Assembly (NCBI GenBank): GCA_963931105.1
Contig: OZ007004.1
Span: 620,001-684,000, forward strand
DNA: 64,000 bases
Origin: UMGS1590 sp900552455
Lineage (GTDB): Bacteria; Bacillota; Peptococcia; Peptococcales; Peptococcaceae
Direction of reading: 5' to 3'
Of the stretch, positions 43,096 to 52,351 are shown in pieces. The position numbers and the translations under genes were made by a program. Under the pieces are notes generated by a model that saw only the letters and a program-made list of their open reading frames with translations, was not told where the DNA came from and made no database searches. Position 1 is the stretch's first letter. The number at the start of each line of letters is the position of its first letter.

Positions 43096-43132
43096 GAGAT
43101 CGCTCGAGGGTTGTAGGGGGCGATCTTTTTTA
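43096..43132 (+). terminator. Second terminator
   Basis: GATCGC/GCGATC stem then TTTTTT, about 20 bases after the first; tandem arrangement would firmly isolate the SCIFF transcript from the downstream exporter gene. Confidence 0.7.
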
Positions 43133-43288
43133 TTCCCAGTGGCTCAGTCAGAATATGACAATCCGTTGAACGACGTTCATCAAAATTTTTAATGTCCCGC
43201 CATCTGGTATTCTAAAATTATTGTGCTATAATAATTATTTGCCATTATAAAGTAGTAGAAAAAAGTTTTTGAATGGAGGTTGACATCT

Positions 43289-44668
43289 ATGGCAGAAGTT
43301 TCAAAACGAACACGTACAGCCATCTACCTGATGATGCTGGGCAGCTTCCTCGGTTCCATCAACCAGACAATCCTCAGTCCTGCTCTGCCAAGCATCATGG
43401 CCGATCTGCATATTGACGCCTCGGCCGGTCAGTGGTTGACGACCATCTTCCTCTTGGTCAACGGGATCATGATCCCTTGCACCGCGTATCTTATGGCGCG
43501 CTTCACGACGCGTCAGCTCTATCTCGCAGCAATGACGCTTTTCGCTGTCGGCACGCTGCTCTGCGGTCTGGCGCACACCTTTGTCCTCTTGCTTCTTGCG
43601 CGTGTGTTACAGGCGATGGGCTTTGGCGTATTAATGCCACTCCTTTCCGGGACCGTCCTCATGGTGTATCCACCAAACCAGCGCGGTAAAGCGATGGGCA
43701 TGATCGGGCTCGTCTTTTCGATCGCACCAGCCATCGGCCCTTCGATCGCAGGCTTTGTCATCGATGCCTACGGCTGGAATGTCGTCTTCCTCGGGCTGGT
43801 TCCGCTGATCGTTATCGATATCATCCTCAGCGCCGTCATCATGCCAAACACCGGCGAAACCCATCACATCGATCTCGATAAAACATCCGTCCTGCTCTCG
43901 ACGCTGGGCTTCGGCGGTCTGCTTTACGGCTTCAGCTCCGTCGGCAGCTACGGCTGGACCTCGGCGCACGTCTATGTACCCCTGCTCGCTGGCGCGCTGA
44001 TCACTTATTTCTTCATCAAACGCCAGAGCAAGCTTGAAACACCGCTCCTGCGTTTTGACGCATTCAAGAGCCAGCGCTTCACGATCGGTCTCATCATCGG
44101 GATGATCATCAATGCCGCCCTCCTTTTCGGTGGCGTGCTCACGCCAATCTATCTGCAGGATATCCACGGCTACAGCGTACTCTGGTCCGCACTCATCATG
44201 CTGCCTGCTTCGCTCCTCGCAGCCGCGCTAAACCCAGTCGTCGGCAGTCTCTACGACAAGATCGGCGCACGTCCGCTGGGTATTCTCGGGCTGATCCTTC
44301 TGACGATCGGTTCCGGCTGCTACCTTTTCTTCCGTGCACAGACAGAAACCTGGGTGCTCGTCACCCTCTACACCATCCGTATCCTCGGTATCAACCTCGT
44401 GATGATGCCAATCAATACCTGGAGCATGAGCGACTTCACCGGCGAGATCATTCCTCACGCCAACGCCGTGTTTGCAACGCTGCGTCAGATCGCCGGCTCT
44501 GTCGGTACAGCAATCTTCGTTTCGATCTATTCGGTCGCATCCTACACATCCGATTCTCTCACCGGTATCCATGCAGCCTTTGGGGCATCTGCCGTGATGA
44601 TGATCTGCGCAGTCATCCTGGCGATCCTCAAGATCGAAAAGAAACCCAAAAAATCTTGGGAGCGATGA
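43289..44668 (+). CDS. MFS multidrug exporter, DHA2 family
   Basis: The 459-residue product (ATG at 43289, RBS GGAGGT) has about 14 helices: LGSFLGSINQTILSPALPSIM in TM1, LVNGIMIPCTAYLMARFTTR in motif A and PAIGPSIAGFVIDAYG in motif C. It is a DHA2 exporter like the one at 24.8 kb but with a different start and no MarR gene. Its proximity to the SCIFF gene raises the possibility of peptide export, though these proteins usually move small hydrophobics and a terminator pair lies between. Confidence 0.9.
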   Translation: MAEVSKRTRTAIYLMMLGSFLGSINQTILSPALPSIMADLHIDASAGQWLTTIFLLVNGIMIPCTAYLMARFTTRQLYLAAMTLFAVGTLLCGLAHTFVLLLLARVLQAMGFGVLMPLLSGTVLMVYPPNQRGKAMGMIGLVFSIAPAIGPSIAGFVIDAYGWNVVFLGLVPLIVIDIILSAVIMPNTGETHHIDLDKTSVLLSTLGFGGLLYGFSSVGSYGWTSAHVYVPLLAGALITYFFIKRQSKLETPLLRFDAFKSQRFTIGLIIGMIINAALLFGGVLTPIYLQDIHGYSVLWSALIMLPASLLAAALNPVVGSLYDKIGARPLGILGLILLTIGSGCYLFFRAQTETWVLVTLYTIRILGINLVMMPINTWSMSDFTGEIIPHANAVFATLRQIAGSVGTAIFVSIYSVASYTSDSLTGIHAAFGASAVMMICAVILAILKIEKKPKKSWER

Positions 44669-44683
44669 GAGCGCTTCATGACC

Positions 44684-44710
44684 AAGAAGGCCTGCGGGCC
44701 TTCTTTTTTT
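44684..44710 (+). terminator. Terminator after the MFS gene
   Basis: AAGAAGGCC-TGC-GGGCCTTCTT followed by TTTTT. Confidence 0.88.
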
Positions 44711-44855
44711 GCGGCGACAACAGTTTAACAAAAGTTTATAATTAATTTATGCTTTTGTTATTGGCATTTGCCCGCCATAAAGCTATACTTGATGTAACAA
44801 AACAAGTTCAAATACGCGAACATAATCGCCCACTCATCAAAAAGGAGGATCCATC

Positions 44856-45458
44856 ATGAAAAAGATCATCGGAGCCATCGCCATCATCGCATTAGCAGTC
44901 ATCGTCGGGATCGGCGCAGGCTATTACTTCACCCACCAGAACAGCGGCTCTCCGCAGAACGCGAGCACAACCAGCAGCACAGCCACCATTTCGGAAGCTG
45001 AAGCGCAGCAGATCGCCCTCGAGGATGCCGGTCTCGCCGAAGCAGATGTCAGCTTCACAAAAACAAAACTCGACCGCGACGACGGCCGCCAGCAATATGA
45101 GATCGAATTTATCGCCAGCGCTGACAACGCCAAGTACGATTATGAGATCGACGCACAGAGCGGCGCCATCCTTTCCGTTGACCGCGAGCAGGGGCGCGAC
45201 AGCAATGCACAGCAAAACACCACCACCAGCCCACAGACCGCTGATGAGATCACCGCTGACGAAGCCAAAGCGATCGCTCTGCAGCACGCCGGTGTCGCCG
45301 AAGCCGATGCGCTTTACGTCGATATTGACTACGACCGCGACGACGGCGTCAACGAATGGAGCGTGGATTTTGCCACCCAGGACACCGAATACGATTATGA
45401 GATCGCAGCCGCCGACGGCAGCATCATGAAATCTGAACGCGAACCCTATCGCCCTTAA
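44856..45458 (+). CDS. Membrane-anchored protein with two PepSY domains
   Basis: The 200-residue product has an N-terminal transmembrane helix (about residues 4-24), a Ser/Thr-rich linker, and two PepSY repeats (ISEAEAQQIALEDAGLAEADV...YDYEIDAQSGAILS and ITADEAKAIALQHAGVAEAD...YDYEIAAADGSIM). PepSY modules usually inhibit extracytoplasmic peptidases or sense envelope state. RBS AAAGGAGG. Monocistronic. Confidence 0.9.
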   Translation: MKKIIGAIAIIALAVIVGIGAGYYFTHQNSGSPQNASTTSSTATISEAEAQQIALEDAGLAEADVSFTKTKLDRDDGRQQYEIEFIASADNAKYDYEIDAQSGAILSVDREQGRDSNAQQNTTTSPQTADEITADEAKAIALQHAGVAEADALYVDIDYDRDDGVNEWSVDFATQDTEYDYEIAAADGSIMKSEREPYRP

Positions 45459-45463
45459 CCACA

Positions 45464-45498
45464 CAGCCGACGTTTCCACCTGAAGCGTCGGCTTTTTT
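45464..45498 (+). terminator. Terminator after PepSY gene
   Basis: AGCCGACG/CGTCGGCT stem followed by TTTTTT. Confidence 0.85.
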
Positions 45499-45596
45499 GC
45501 AGGCAACCGCTGGGAATCGTCACCAAATTGTGCTTTTCAGCCACGCGATTATGATTTACAATAGTCCTATCTACGTCATCACGAGGGGGCTCAATC

Positions 45597-47342
45597 ATGT
45601 CCAACAACCGATTCCGCGACTATGCGCACACCGTGCTCGGACAGCTGCCGACGCGCACCGCCCACGATTTTTTCAAAAACCTCAAAGCCAACTGGTATTT
45701 TCCGCTCTCAGCGCTCGCCTTTTTCTGGCCGCAGGTGCAGTGGCTTGTCGAACCAGAGATCTGGCACATCAGCCTCGCCATCACTTTTATCTGCATGCTT
45801 TTCATCAGCGGTCAGCTGCCAAACCTGTGGAACGAAACCCGCGCCCACGGCTGGTTCGTGCAAATGTGGACACTCCTTTCTGCGTGCGGCATCCTGCTGC
45901 GCAGTCAGCGCTTCGCATATGACGCCCTCGCCAGCAACGCCAGCTTCCAGGCACTCGTTGCAGACAGCAGCGCCAACATGGCGCGTTTCGTCAGTGTCGC
46001 ACTGGCCCTTGGCGGCTTTCTCTTCATCTACATCTGCCTCTGCTGGTTCTGGACCCGTCTCGGCGAAATGCTGCGCGACTGTCTGCTCCTTTCCAAACTC
46101 ACACGCTGGGAATGGGCACTCTACAGTTTGCTCGCTCTGGCAGAGATCTTCTGCATGGCGCGCATCTTTTTTGCTACCACCGCTTTCTACACCAACGACC
46201 CAAGCGGCTACGACATCATCTACACAAGCGATTCTGGCGCCCTTGTCAACAACATGGGCTATCTCTTCATCACCTTCCCGGAAAACGACCTGCGCCAACC
46301 ACTTTTCGCTCTCTTCGCCGCACCATTTCTCGGCGCACCATATTTCCTCGGGCAGATCCTCCAGCTTTCTCCGACTTCACAGGCCATCCTCGTCGACGCC
46401 GTGCAGATCGTCATGCTCGTTCTCGCCAATCTGCTCCTGACGCGCCTGCTCGATCTCAAGCCGCTCGAACGCGCCGCGCTCATGCTCATCACAAGCTTTA
46501 CCTACGCTCAGATGCTCGGCGTACTGATGATGGAACAGTACATCGTCGCTTATTTCTGGCTCGCCCTCACACTCGCCCTCCTCGCCGCAAACCGTGAAGC
46601 CATCAGCAGCAATATAACGGATGGGTATAAACCGCATTTTATCGCCCTTTACGGCGCTGGCAGCACCTTGCTCACCAGTCTTTTCTGGACACCGCTCCAT
46701 TCTGCCCATTCACCATTCCGCGATTTTCGCAAATGGTTTCTCGACATGCTCAAATGTGGCTTAGGCTTCATCGCGCTGCTTTTCGTTTTCGGTCGCTACG
46801 ATGTTTTTGCAACCCTCATCGACAAGATCGAATCACTCGATAAATTTACCGGCAAAGCCGTTCCGCTCAGCGGACGCATCGAGCAATACACAGCCTTCAT
46901 CCACGACATCTTTCTCGCGCCAGCCGCCAGCGCCGGACTCACCGGCACAGAACCAGCCACCCACATTTCCTGGATGCTCGCCCCCGTGGAGCAGCTCAAT
47001 CTCGTCGGGCTCATCATCCTTGCCCTCGCGCTCGTGAGCCTTCTGCTCAACCGCCACAGCCGCGCCGCCAGCATGGCCGGCTGCTGGATCCTTTTCTCCC
47101 TCGCCCTCCTCGTCGGACTCGGCTGGGGAACAAAAGAAAACGGGCTCATCCTCTACGCCCTCTACTTCGGCTGGGCATACGTCCTTCTCCTTTTCCAGCT
47201 GCTCCTGAAACTCACCCGCTACCTCCAAGCCACCTGGCTCCTCGTCCTCTTCAGCCTGCTCATCACCGCCCTCCTCGCCGGTGTCAACATCCCAGGCATC
47301 CTCGAGATCATTCATTTCGGGCTGGAATATTTTGCGAGATAA
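45597..47342 (+). CDS. Large polytopic membrane protein of unknown function
   Basis: The 581-residue product has about 12 hydrophobic segments. A conserved-looking extracytoplasmic stretch lies around DPSGYDIIYTSDSGALVNNMG and FPENDLRQPLFALF, with acidic residues as in glycosyltransferase-C or mannosyltransferase-like proteins. RBS GAGGGGG. It may attach glycans to surface molecules like the GtrII-like protein at 36 kb. I do not recognise the family by motif. Confidence 0.75.
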   Translation: MSNNRFRDYAHTVLGQLPTRTAHDFFKNLKANWYFPLSALAFFWPQVQWLVEPEIWHISLAITFICMLFISGQLPNLWNETRAHGWFVQMWTLLSACGILLRSQRFAYDALASNASFQALVADSSANMARFVSVALALGGFLFIYICLCWFWTRLGEMLRDCLLLSKLTRWEWALYSLLALAEIFCMARIFFATTAFYTNDPSGYDIIYTSDSGALVNNMGYLFITFPENDLRQPLFALFAAPFLGAPYFLGQILQLSPTSQAILVDAVQIVMLVLANLLLTRLLDLKPLERAALMLITSFTYAQMLGVLMMEQYIVAYFWLALTLALLAANREAISSNITDGYKPHFIALYGAGSTLLTSLFWTPLHSAHSPFRDFRKWFLDMLKCGLGFIALLFVFGRYDVFATLIDKIESLDKFTGKAVPLSGRIEQYTAFIHDIFLAPAASAGLTGTEPATHISWMLAPVEQLNLVGLIILALALVSLLLNRHSRAASMAGCWILFSLALLVGLGWGTKENGLILYALYFGWAYVLLLFQLLLKLTRYLQATWLLVLFSLLITALLAGVNIPGILEIIHFGLEYFAR

Positions 47343-47349
47343 AAACAAA

Positions 47350-47394
47350 ACCGCCGTCGTTGCAACCACAGAGGATCGCAACGACGGCGGTTAT
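47350..47394. terminator. Bidirectional terminator
   Basis: CCGCCGTCGTTGC and GCAACGACGGCGG form a 13-base stem between convergent genes. Confidence 0.85.
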
Positions 47395-47414
47395 TTGTAT
47401 ATTTGCGCCATACT

Positions 47415-48884
47415 TTAGAACATTACATTTCCTAACGGAATCGCAATGCCAAGCACAACGATAAACGCAACAACGAGGATCAGGAAACCTGTGAGATAAG
47501 CGTCTTTCTTCGTGATCCACTTTTCGTTGCCATAAAGCAGTGCAGCATTTGACGAAGCAGCCGGCGTTGCATAAGCGGTCATTGCTGTATAGAAGATAAC
47601 AAGCATGACAACCACTGGATTGACCCCGAACTGCAAGCCCATTTCTGTGAGCACTGGCGTAAAAACAAGGAACAGTACGAGATTGTGGGTTACTTGAGTA
47701 GTAATCAGGAAGATGGCAGCAATGACGATGAGGAAGGTGATACCACTGAGGCTGCTGAAGGTCTGCGTCATCCAAGCGATAACTGACTGCAGCACGCCAC
47801 ATTCTTCTGCTTCCAACGCGTTGCAAATAGGCATGGTGGAGGATACCAGAATGATAAGTTCCCAATTCACACCTTTGGCTATGAGGTGGGTGAGGTTAAT
47901 GTACGGTTCACCATTTTCCTTCTTTACAAGTGCCAGTGCAACCATGCAAAGCGCGCCAACACCTAGGATACTCATTTCTTCAAGCACAGCCATGCCAGGA
48001 ATGGTTTCTGGCAGAATACTAGGAAGAGCAAGCGCAAGGATAAAGACTGCAAGCACCAGCGCGCCAACTTTCTGGTCTCTGTTCATCTTCTGACCACGCA
48101 AATGCGCATTCTTTGCACCGGCTTCTTTGACACGGCTCAGGTCTGGCTTTAAAACAAACTTGCATGCCAGAAGGAAGAGGGCTATCATCACCACGCAAAT
48201 GATAACATTGTAAATAGTCCAGGTGACAAAGTTAATATCCAACGCCTGACCAATGCCTTGCTGGGTCAATCCGATGATGATGACCGCAAAAGCCTTAAAT
48301 GGGAATATTGCACCGGTCACGCCACAGATGATAACAATCACAGAAATGACCATGGCGGTATACTTTGTGCGCGGTGGTTCGCCAATTTGATCGCAGATTT
48401 TGTAGAAGATCATCCAGAGAATGATAATCGTGGCATACATGCTGACAAAGGCCGACATAAAGAACGCAGCGGCAACGATCAGAAGTGTGAAAACCCATGG
48501 TCGTCCTTCACCAATCTTACGGCTAATGAACCAGTTGGCAATGTATTGGTTGAGCCCGCATTCTTCAAGATAAGCTGCCAAAATGTAAACCATAATGATC
48601 ATAAGCGGAATATCTGCACCAAAGGCTGCCTGGAATGATTCTGTGACTGTGCAATATTCAGTAGCACCAATTGCAACGATACCTAAAAGCCCTGGCCAAA
48701 TAAGACTGACAGTGCACCAACCGTAGAGTACACCGACAAAAATACCAAGCACCTGCATACCAAGTTCTGTGATCTGCGCAAACGGTGGCAACTGACCGAT
48801 GCCAAACATCAGCGCAAAGACAATGACGGTATTGATGTAATAAGCGGTATTCTTTTTCTTTTTTGTTACTGCTTTCTCTGACAT
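47415..48884 (-). CDS. DASS/SLC13-type anion permease
   Basis: The 489-residue product (ATG at 48884, RBS GGGGAGG) has about 12 helices and the DASS features: hairpin region FMSAFVSMYATIIILW, an ITTQVTHNLVLFLVF element with the conserved Asn-Thr-like turn, and the C-terminal ATPAASSNAALLYG segment in the second hairpin. These carry dicarboxylates, sulfate or related anions, usually with sodium. It is downstream of the phosphodiesterase on the same strand, but a terminator lies between. Confidence 0.85.
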   Translation of the reverse strand: MSEKAVTKKKKNTAYYINTVIVFALMFGIGQLPPFAQITELGMQVLGIFVGVLYGWCTVSLIWPGLLGIVAIGATEYCTVTESFQAAFGADIPLMIIMVYILAAYLEECGLNQYIANWFISRKIGEGRPWVFTLLIVAAAFFMSAFVSMYATIIILWMIFYKICDQIGEPPRTKYTAMVISVIVIICGVTGAIFPFKAFAVIIIGLTQQGIGQALDINFVTWTIYNVIICVVMIALFLLACKFVLKPDLSRVKEAGAKNAHLRGQKMNRDQKVGALVLAVFILALALPSILPETIPGMAVLEEMSILGVGALCMVALALVKKENGEPYINLTHLIAKGVNWELIILVSSTMPICNALEAEECGVLQSVIAWMTQTFSSLSGITFLIVIAAIFLITTQVTHNLVLFLVFTPVLTEMGLQFGVNPVVVMLVIFYTAMTAYATPAASSNAALLYGNEKWITKKDAYLTGFLILVVAFIVVLGIAIPLGNVMF

Positions 48885-49041
48885 GACATAGCCTCCCCTT
48901 GAGGTTTTGATTTTCTGCTCGCCCCCTTGAGCAAAAGCAGACACAATGATACATAATAGCAATTAATCTCAACAGCACCACATATATCCAATAATCAGTT
49001 CTTCGATTGGTCCGGTAAAAAATTTTTATGCATGTGCTTTC

Positions 49042-49082
49042 AAAAAAGCGCGGGGCTCTCACAGGAACAGTCCCGCGCTTTT
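49042..49082 (-). terminator. Terminator after phosphodiesterase gene
   Basis: AAGCGCGGG/CCCGCGCTT stem followed by TTTTTTG on the minus strand. Confidence 0.85.
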
Positions 49083-49146
49083 CAGTCTATGCACTTAGCG
49101 TGAAATGTTTTGATGATTTTGGAGGTGACTATCTGATCAAATCGAC

Positions 49147-51162
49147 TCAGATACCAGAGTCTTCGAGGATCTGATATGCGACGGCGCCTTCGCACTGTAC
49201 TGGCATGCGCACGCCGAGCATGTAGGCGAGGGTTGGGGCCATATCTGCTTGGCGGATGATGCGTTCGCATTCATATCCTTGCTTGAAGCCTTTACCTGCT
49301 GCGATGAAGATTGGGGTGACGCAGGTGTCTTCATAGCCTTGTACTTCTGGCAGTGCGTCGCCGTGGAGGCGGTTGACGCCTTCTTCGAGCCAGTAGAGGA
49401 TGTCGCCGCATTCTGGGCCGCCGGTGCCGAGGTTAACGGCATCTTTGTTGCGCATGGCGACTGCGATGACGCGCTTGCCGTTTAAGCGATAGCTGTAGAG
49501 GGCGTCGATGATCTCGCGTTCGAGTTCATACTTATCGGCTGGATCAACGATACCGGTTGGGTATTTGCCTTTGAGGTTGATGTAGATCTGGCCGCCGCGG
49601 GTGGCAACAGCGCGGGTCTTTTCCCAGTCGATTTCTTTGATTGGGTTGCCGTTTTCATCTTTCTTGAGCACGGTGAAGCCGAGTTCGCTCATAACGCCAA
49701 CGTTGCAGCCGAAAGCATCGCCGATGAGTGGCTTTTCTTCTTCTTCCGGAGTCAGCAGACCATGGTCGGAGAAGATGGTGATGGTCCAGCCTTCATCAAG
49801 ATAGTGCAGGAAGCGGCCAAGGTAGCGGTCGGTTTGCTTATATACTTCTTCAATCGCAGCTTGATAGCCTTCTTCTTCCATCTTGCCCATGATCGGACGG
49901 TTCTTACCATAATACCAGAACATATGGCCCATCCCATCAACATTATGGATGTGACTGAAAACAACCTGGTAGCCATTGGTGTCAATGAGGTAGTTCAGGG
50001 CATCGGCCTGCCACTGGCAGAGCACATCCCAGGTTGGAAACATGATCTGATTGATAACATCCAGCTGTTTGCCGCCGAAGGTTGGGTTTGGTGGCACATG
50101 GCCGCAGTTTTCAACGACCTGCTTGTAGAGGCTTCTTGGGTGGAAAAGATTGTCGTGAGCGATATCGAACGCCTTGCTCATCCAGAGATGGACTTCGTTC
50201 CCGTCTTCGGAGATGGAGGTCAGAAGCATGTTGCGGTTGCCGAGGACTTTTTCTTCTTTATGAACGAATTCATCGACAACATCGGAGACGTATTCGCCTT
50301 CCTTGAGCACGACGATTGGTTCCGTATCTTTCTTGCTGTGGTAGTAAGCCACGCGGTCATATTTTCCTTCTTCGTTTTTAAGAATGAGGCATGGACGACG
50401 AACCACACCGTTGGAGGTCACAACATAAAATTCCTTTGCGCCTTCTGGAGCATCTGTCCAGCCTTTTGCTTCTTTAACTGGGGAGTTGCAGAGGTCAATT
50501 GGAACGTCTTCAACACCATCTTCACCATCGCTTTGCTTGAGGATGATGGTGCGCATGCTCATGGCATCGCCGCCAAGGACGGTATTTGCATCAAAGACGT
50601 CGTCTGCTTCCGGCACATCTTCGATGACGCAGCCGGCACCGGTGTTGTTGGTTGCGCCTGGCTTATAGAGCACTTCGGTGAAACGGGTGGATGCATAGGT
50701 CATCTTTTCCATTTCGATCTTTGCAACGCCAGAGTTTGGTGCTGCTGGCTGGGTGCCGTCGACAACGTGCAGATTTGGGCTGTCGGAGGTTGGAGGCCAG
50801 CTGGAACCAGGCCAATGCCAAACGAGGGTCTTCATGCCTGCTTCTGCGGTAACGTTCCACAGCGCTTCTGCCTTGCAGAGACGGCTGTCGAGGTTATAGC
50901 CTGCAGTGTCCAGATGTACTGGATCCTGGCGCCAGAAGCAAGTGATCTGATGGGTGATTGGCAGTGCGCCGGTTGCCAGGGTTGTCCACAGTGGTGGGGT
51001 GATGGTTGGTGGGGTGCAGAGAAGTTTAAGGTCTTTTTTCTGAGCACCGCGTTCAATGAACTTTTTAATGTTAGGCAGTTTGCCCTGGTCGACGAACTTT
51101 CTTGTCAGGGATGGGTCCAATCCGTCAACACCAAGCATGAGGACTTTGTCTGTTAATGCCAT
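49147..51162 (-). CDS. Alkaline phosphatase superfamily phosphodiesterase (type I NPP-like)
   Basis: The 671-residue product has the family metal and nucleophile sites: GVDGLDPSL (first Asp), PTITPPLWTTLATG (Thr nucleophile), HIHNVDGMGHMFW (His, Asp, His), TIFSDHGLLTP (Asp-His) and a C-terminal RQADMAPTLAYMLG. No signal peptide is seen, so it acts in the cytosol. It is large for the family, with an insert of about 200 residues (roughly 140-340). Divergent from a LysR gene and upstream of a DASS permease: a likely uptake-and-hydrolysis unit for a phosphodiester or related anion. RBS AAAGGAG. Confidence 0.85.
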   Translation of the reverse strand: MALTDKVLMLGVDGLDPSLTRKFVDQGKLPNIKKFIERGAQKKDLKLLCTPPTITPPLWTTLATGALPITHQITCFWRQDPVHLDTAGYNLDSRLCKAEALWNVTAEAGMKTLVWHWPGSSWPPTSDSPNLHVVDGTQPAAPNSGVAKIEMEKMTYASTRFTEVLYKPGATNNTGAGCVIEDVPEADDVFDANTVLGGDAMSMRTIILKQSDGEDGVEDVPIDLCNSPVKEAKGWTDAPEGAKEFYVVTSNGVVRRPCLILKNEEGKYDRVAYYHSKKDTEPIVVLKEGEYVSDVVDEFVHKEEKVLGNRNMLLTSISEDGNEVHLWMSKAFDIAHDNLFHPRSLYKQVVENCGHVPPNPTFGGKQLDVINQIMFPTWDVLCQWQADALNYLIDTNGYQVVFSHIHNVDGMGHMFWYYGKNRPIMGKMEEEGYQAAIEEVYKQTDRYLGRFLHYLDEGWTITIFSDHGLLTPEEEEKPLIGDAFGCNVGVMSELGFTVLKKDENGNPIKEIDWEKTRAVATRGGQIYINLKGKYPTGIVDPADKYELEREIIDALYSYRLNGKRVIAVAMRNKDAVNLGTGGPECGDILYWLEEGVNRLHGDALPEVQGYEDTCVTPIFIAAGKGFKQGYECERIIRQADMAPTLAYMLGVRMPVQCEGAVAYQILEDSGI

Positions 51163-51265
51163 GATAAAAACACTCCTTTAAAAGATTGGTTTGGTCGATG
51201 AATGTTGTTCTCTATCGATGGCTTTATTATAGGCGGTGATTTATAGATCGCATAGGTTCAGCTTA

Positions 51266-51289
51266 TTACACAAATTTCAAAACGTGTAA
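51266..51289 (+). promoter_or_regulatory. LysR-type operator candidate
   Basis: TTACAC at 51266-51271 and GTGTAA at 51284-51289 form an inverted repeat with a 12-base spacer, between the divergent phosphodiesterase and LysR genes, where LysR proteins usually bind. Confidence 0.55.
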
Positions 51290-51364
51290 GAAACGGTTGC
51301 AACTCTTTTCCCTTCTGCAATCTGCATGCTATAATGAGAGTAACGTTCAAAGATTGGAGAGAGC

Positions 51365-52294
51365 ATGATGCGCGCAGAACATCTGAAATATTTCGTGGCC
51401 CTGGCCGAGAATCATTCGATCACAAAGACAAGCCTGGAATTTTACACCAGCCACCAAAGCGTGAGCAAGGTGATTCGCCAGTTGGAAGAAGAAATGGGAA
51501 CGGCCCTTTTTGTGCGCAGCCAAAAAGGCATGACGCTGACGCCTGAAGGCTAAGTGCTGCTGCCGGTGGCGCGCGAAACGATGCGCGCCTTTCAGCAGGT
51601 GCGGCTGGATATCTCCCATATCAATCGCCAGAAAGCCCTTGAAGGAGAGCTGCTCCTTTACGGCGCCCCGATTGCCAATGCAATCGCCATGCCTACACTG
51701 CTGGACAGTTTCAGCGTCCTGTATCCGAAGGTGCGGTATCAAATTCGTGAAGCAAACACCCTCGACTGCATGAAGTATGCCTCTTTGCACCACGACGGTT
51801 TGGCATTGGTGGTCGTCATGCACGATGAACAGCTGCGAGAAATTTATACACCCTATATCAATCAAATTCATCTGACGCCCTTTACAAAAGATGAGTATAT
51901 TTGCATTGTCAGTGCACAGTCCTCGCTGGCCAAACGCAAAACCCTGTCTGTGCACGAGCTTCTGGAGCATCCCATCGCCATGCTGCAAACAGAAATCAGC
52001 GAAACGCATCCGTTCACAAAACTCTTGCAGCGTCTAGGCAATGTGGTGCCGGCTTTGCTCACACAAAGCCGCCAGCTTTACGGCCAACTTATCGCATCGG
52101 GGCGTTATGTCGGCCTTGGCAGCCGACGCATGTCCGATTTCAGCCTCCTCTTCAACGACAACGACATCGTATATATCCCTTTCGAAGAAGATCTATCGGT
52201 CGATATCATGCTCGCCACCAACATCCATCCCTCTCACGATCCTGTGGCCAAAGCCTTTACCGATCTGGTCAAGGAGCAAGCGTCTGTGCCATAA
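51365..52294 (+). pseudogene. LysR-family regulator interrupted by an in-frame TAA
   Basis: The ATG at 51365 opens a LysR helix-turn-helix (HLKYFVALAENHSITKTSLEFYTSHQSVSKVIRQLEEE in outline), ending at LTPEG then TAA at 51551. The same frame continues through a complete effector-binding domain (LLPVARETMRAF to DLVKEQASVP) ending 52294. In LysR proteins this position is normally a Tyr or similar (EGxxLL), so TAT/TAC to TAA is the simplest explanation. A GTG directly after the stop could restart the effector part. Either a recent inactivation or a base-call error. Confidence 0.85.
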
Positions 52295-52348
52295 AAAAAG
52301 ACCTTCGCAAACGGAGAATGCTTCCGTTGCGAAGGTCTTTCTTTTTTT
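52293..52348. terminator. Bidirectional terminator
   Basis: AAAGACCTTCGCAA and TTGCGAAGGTCTTT form a 14-base stem with A and T tracts on both sides. Confidence 0.88.
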
Positions 52349-52351
52349 CGT

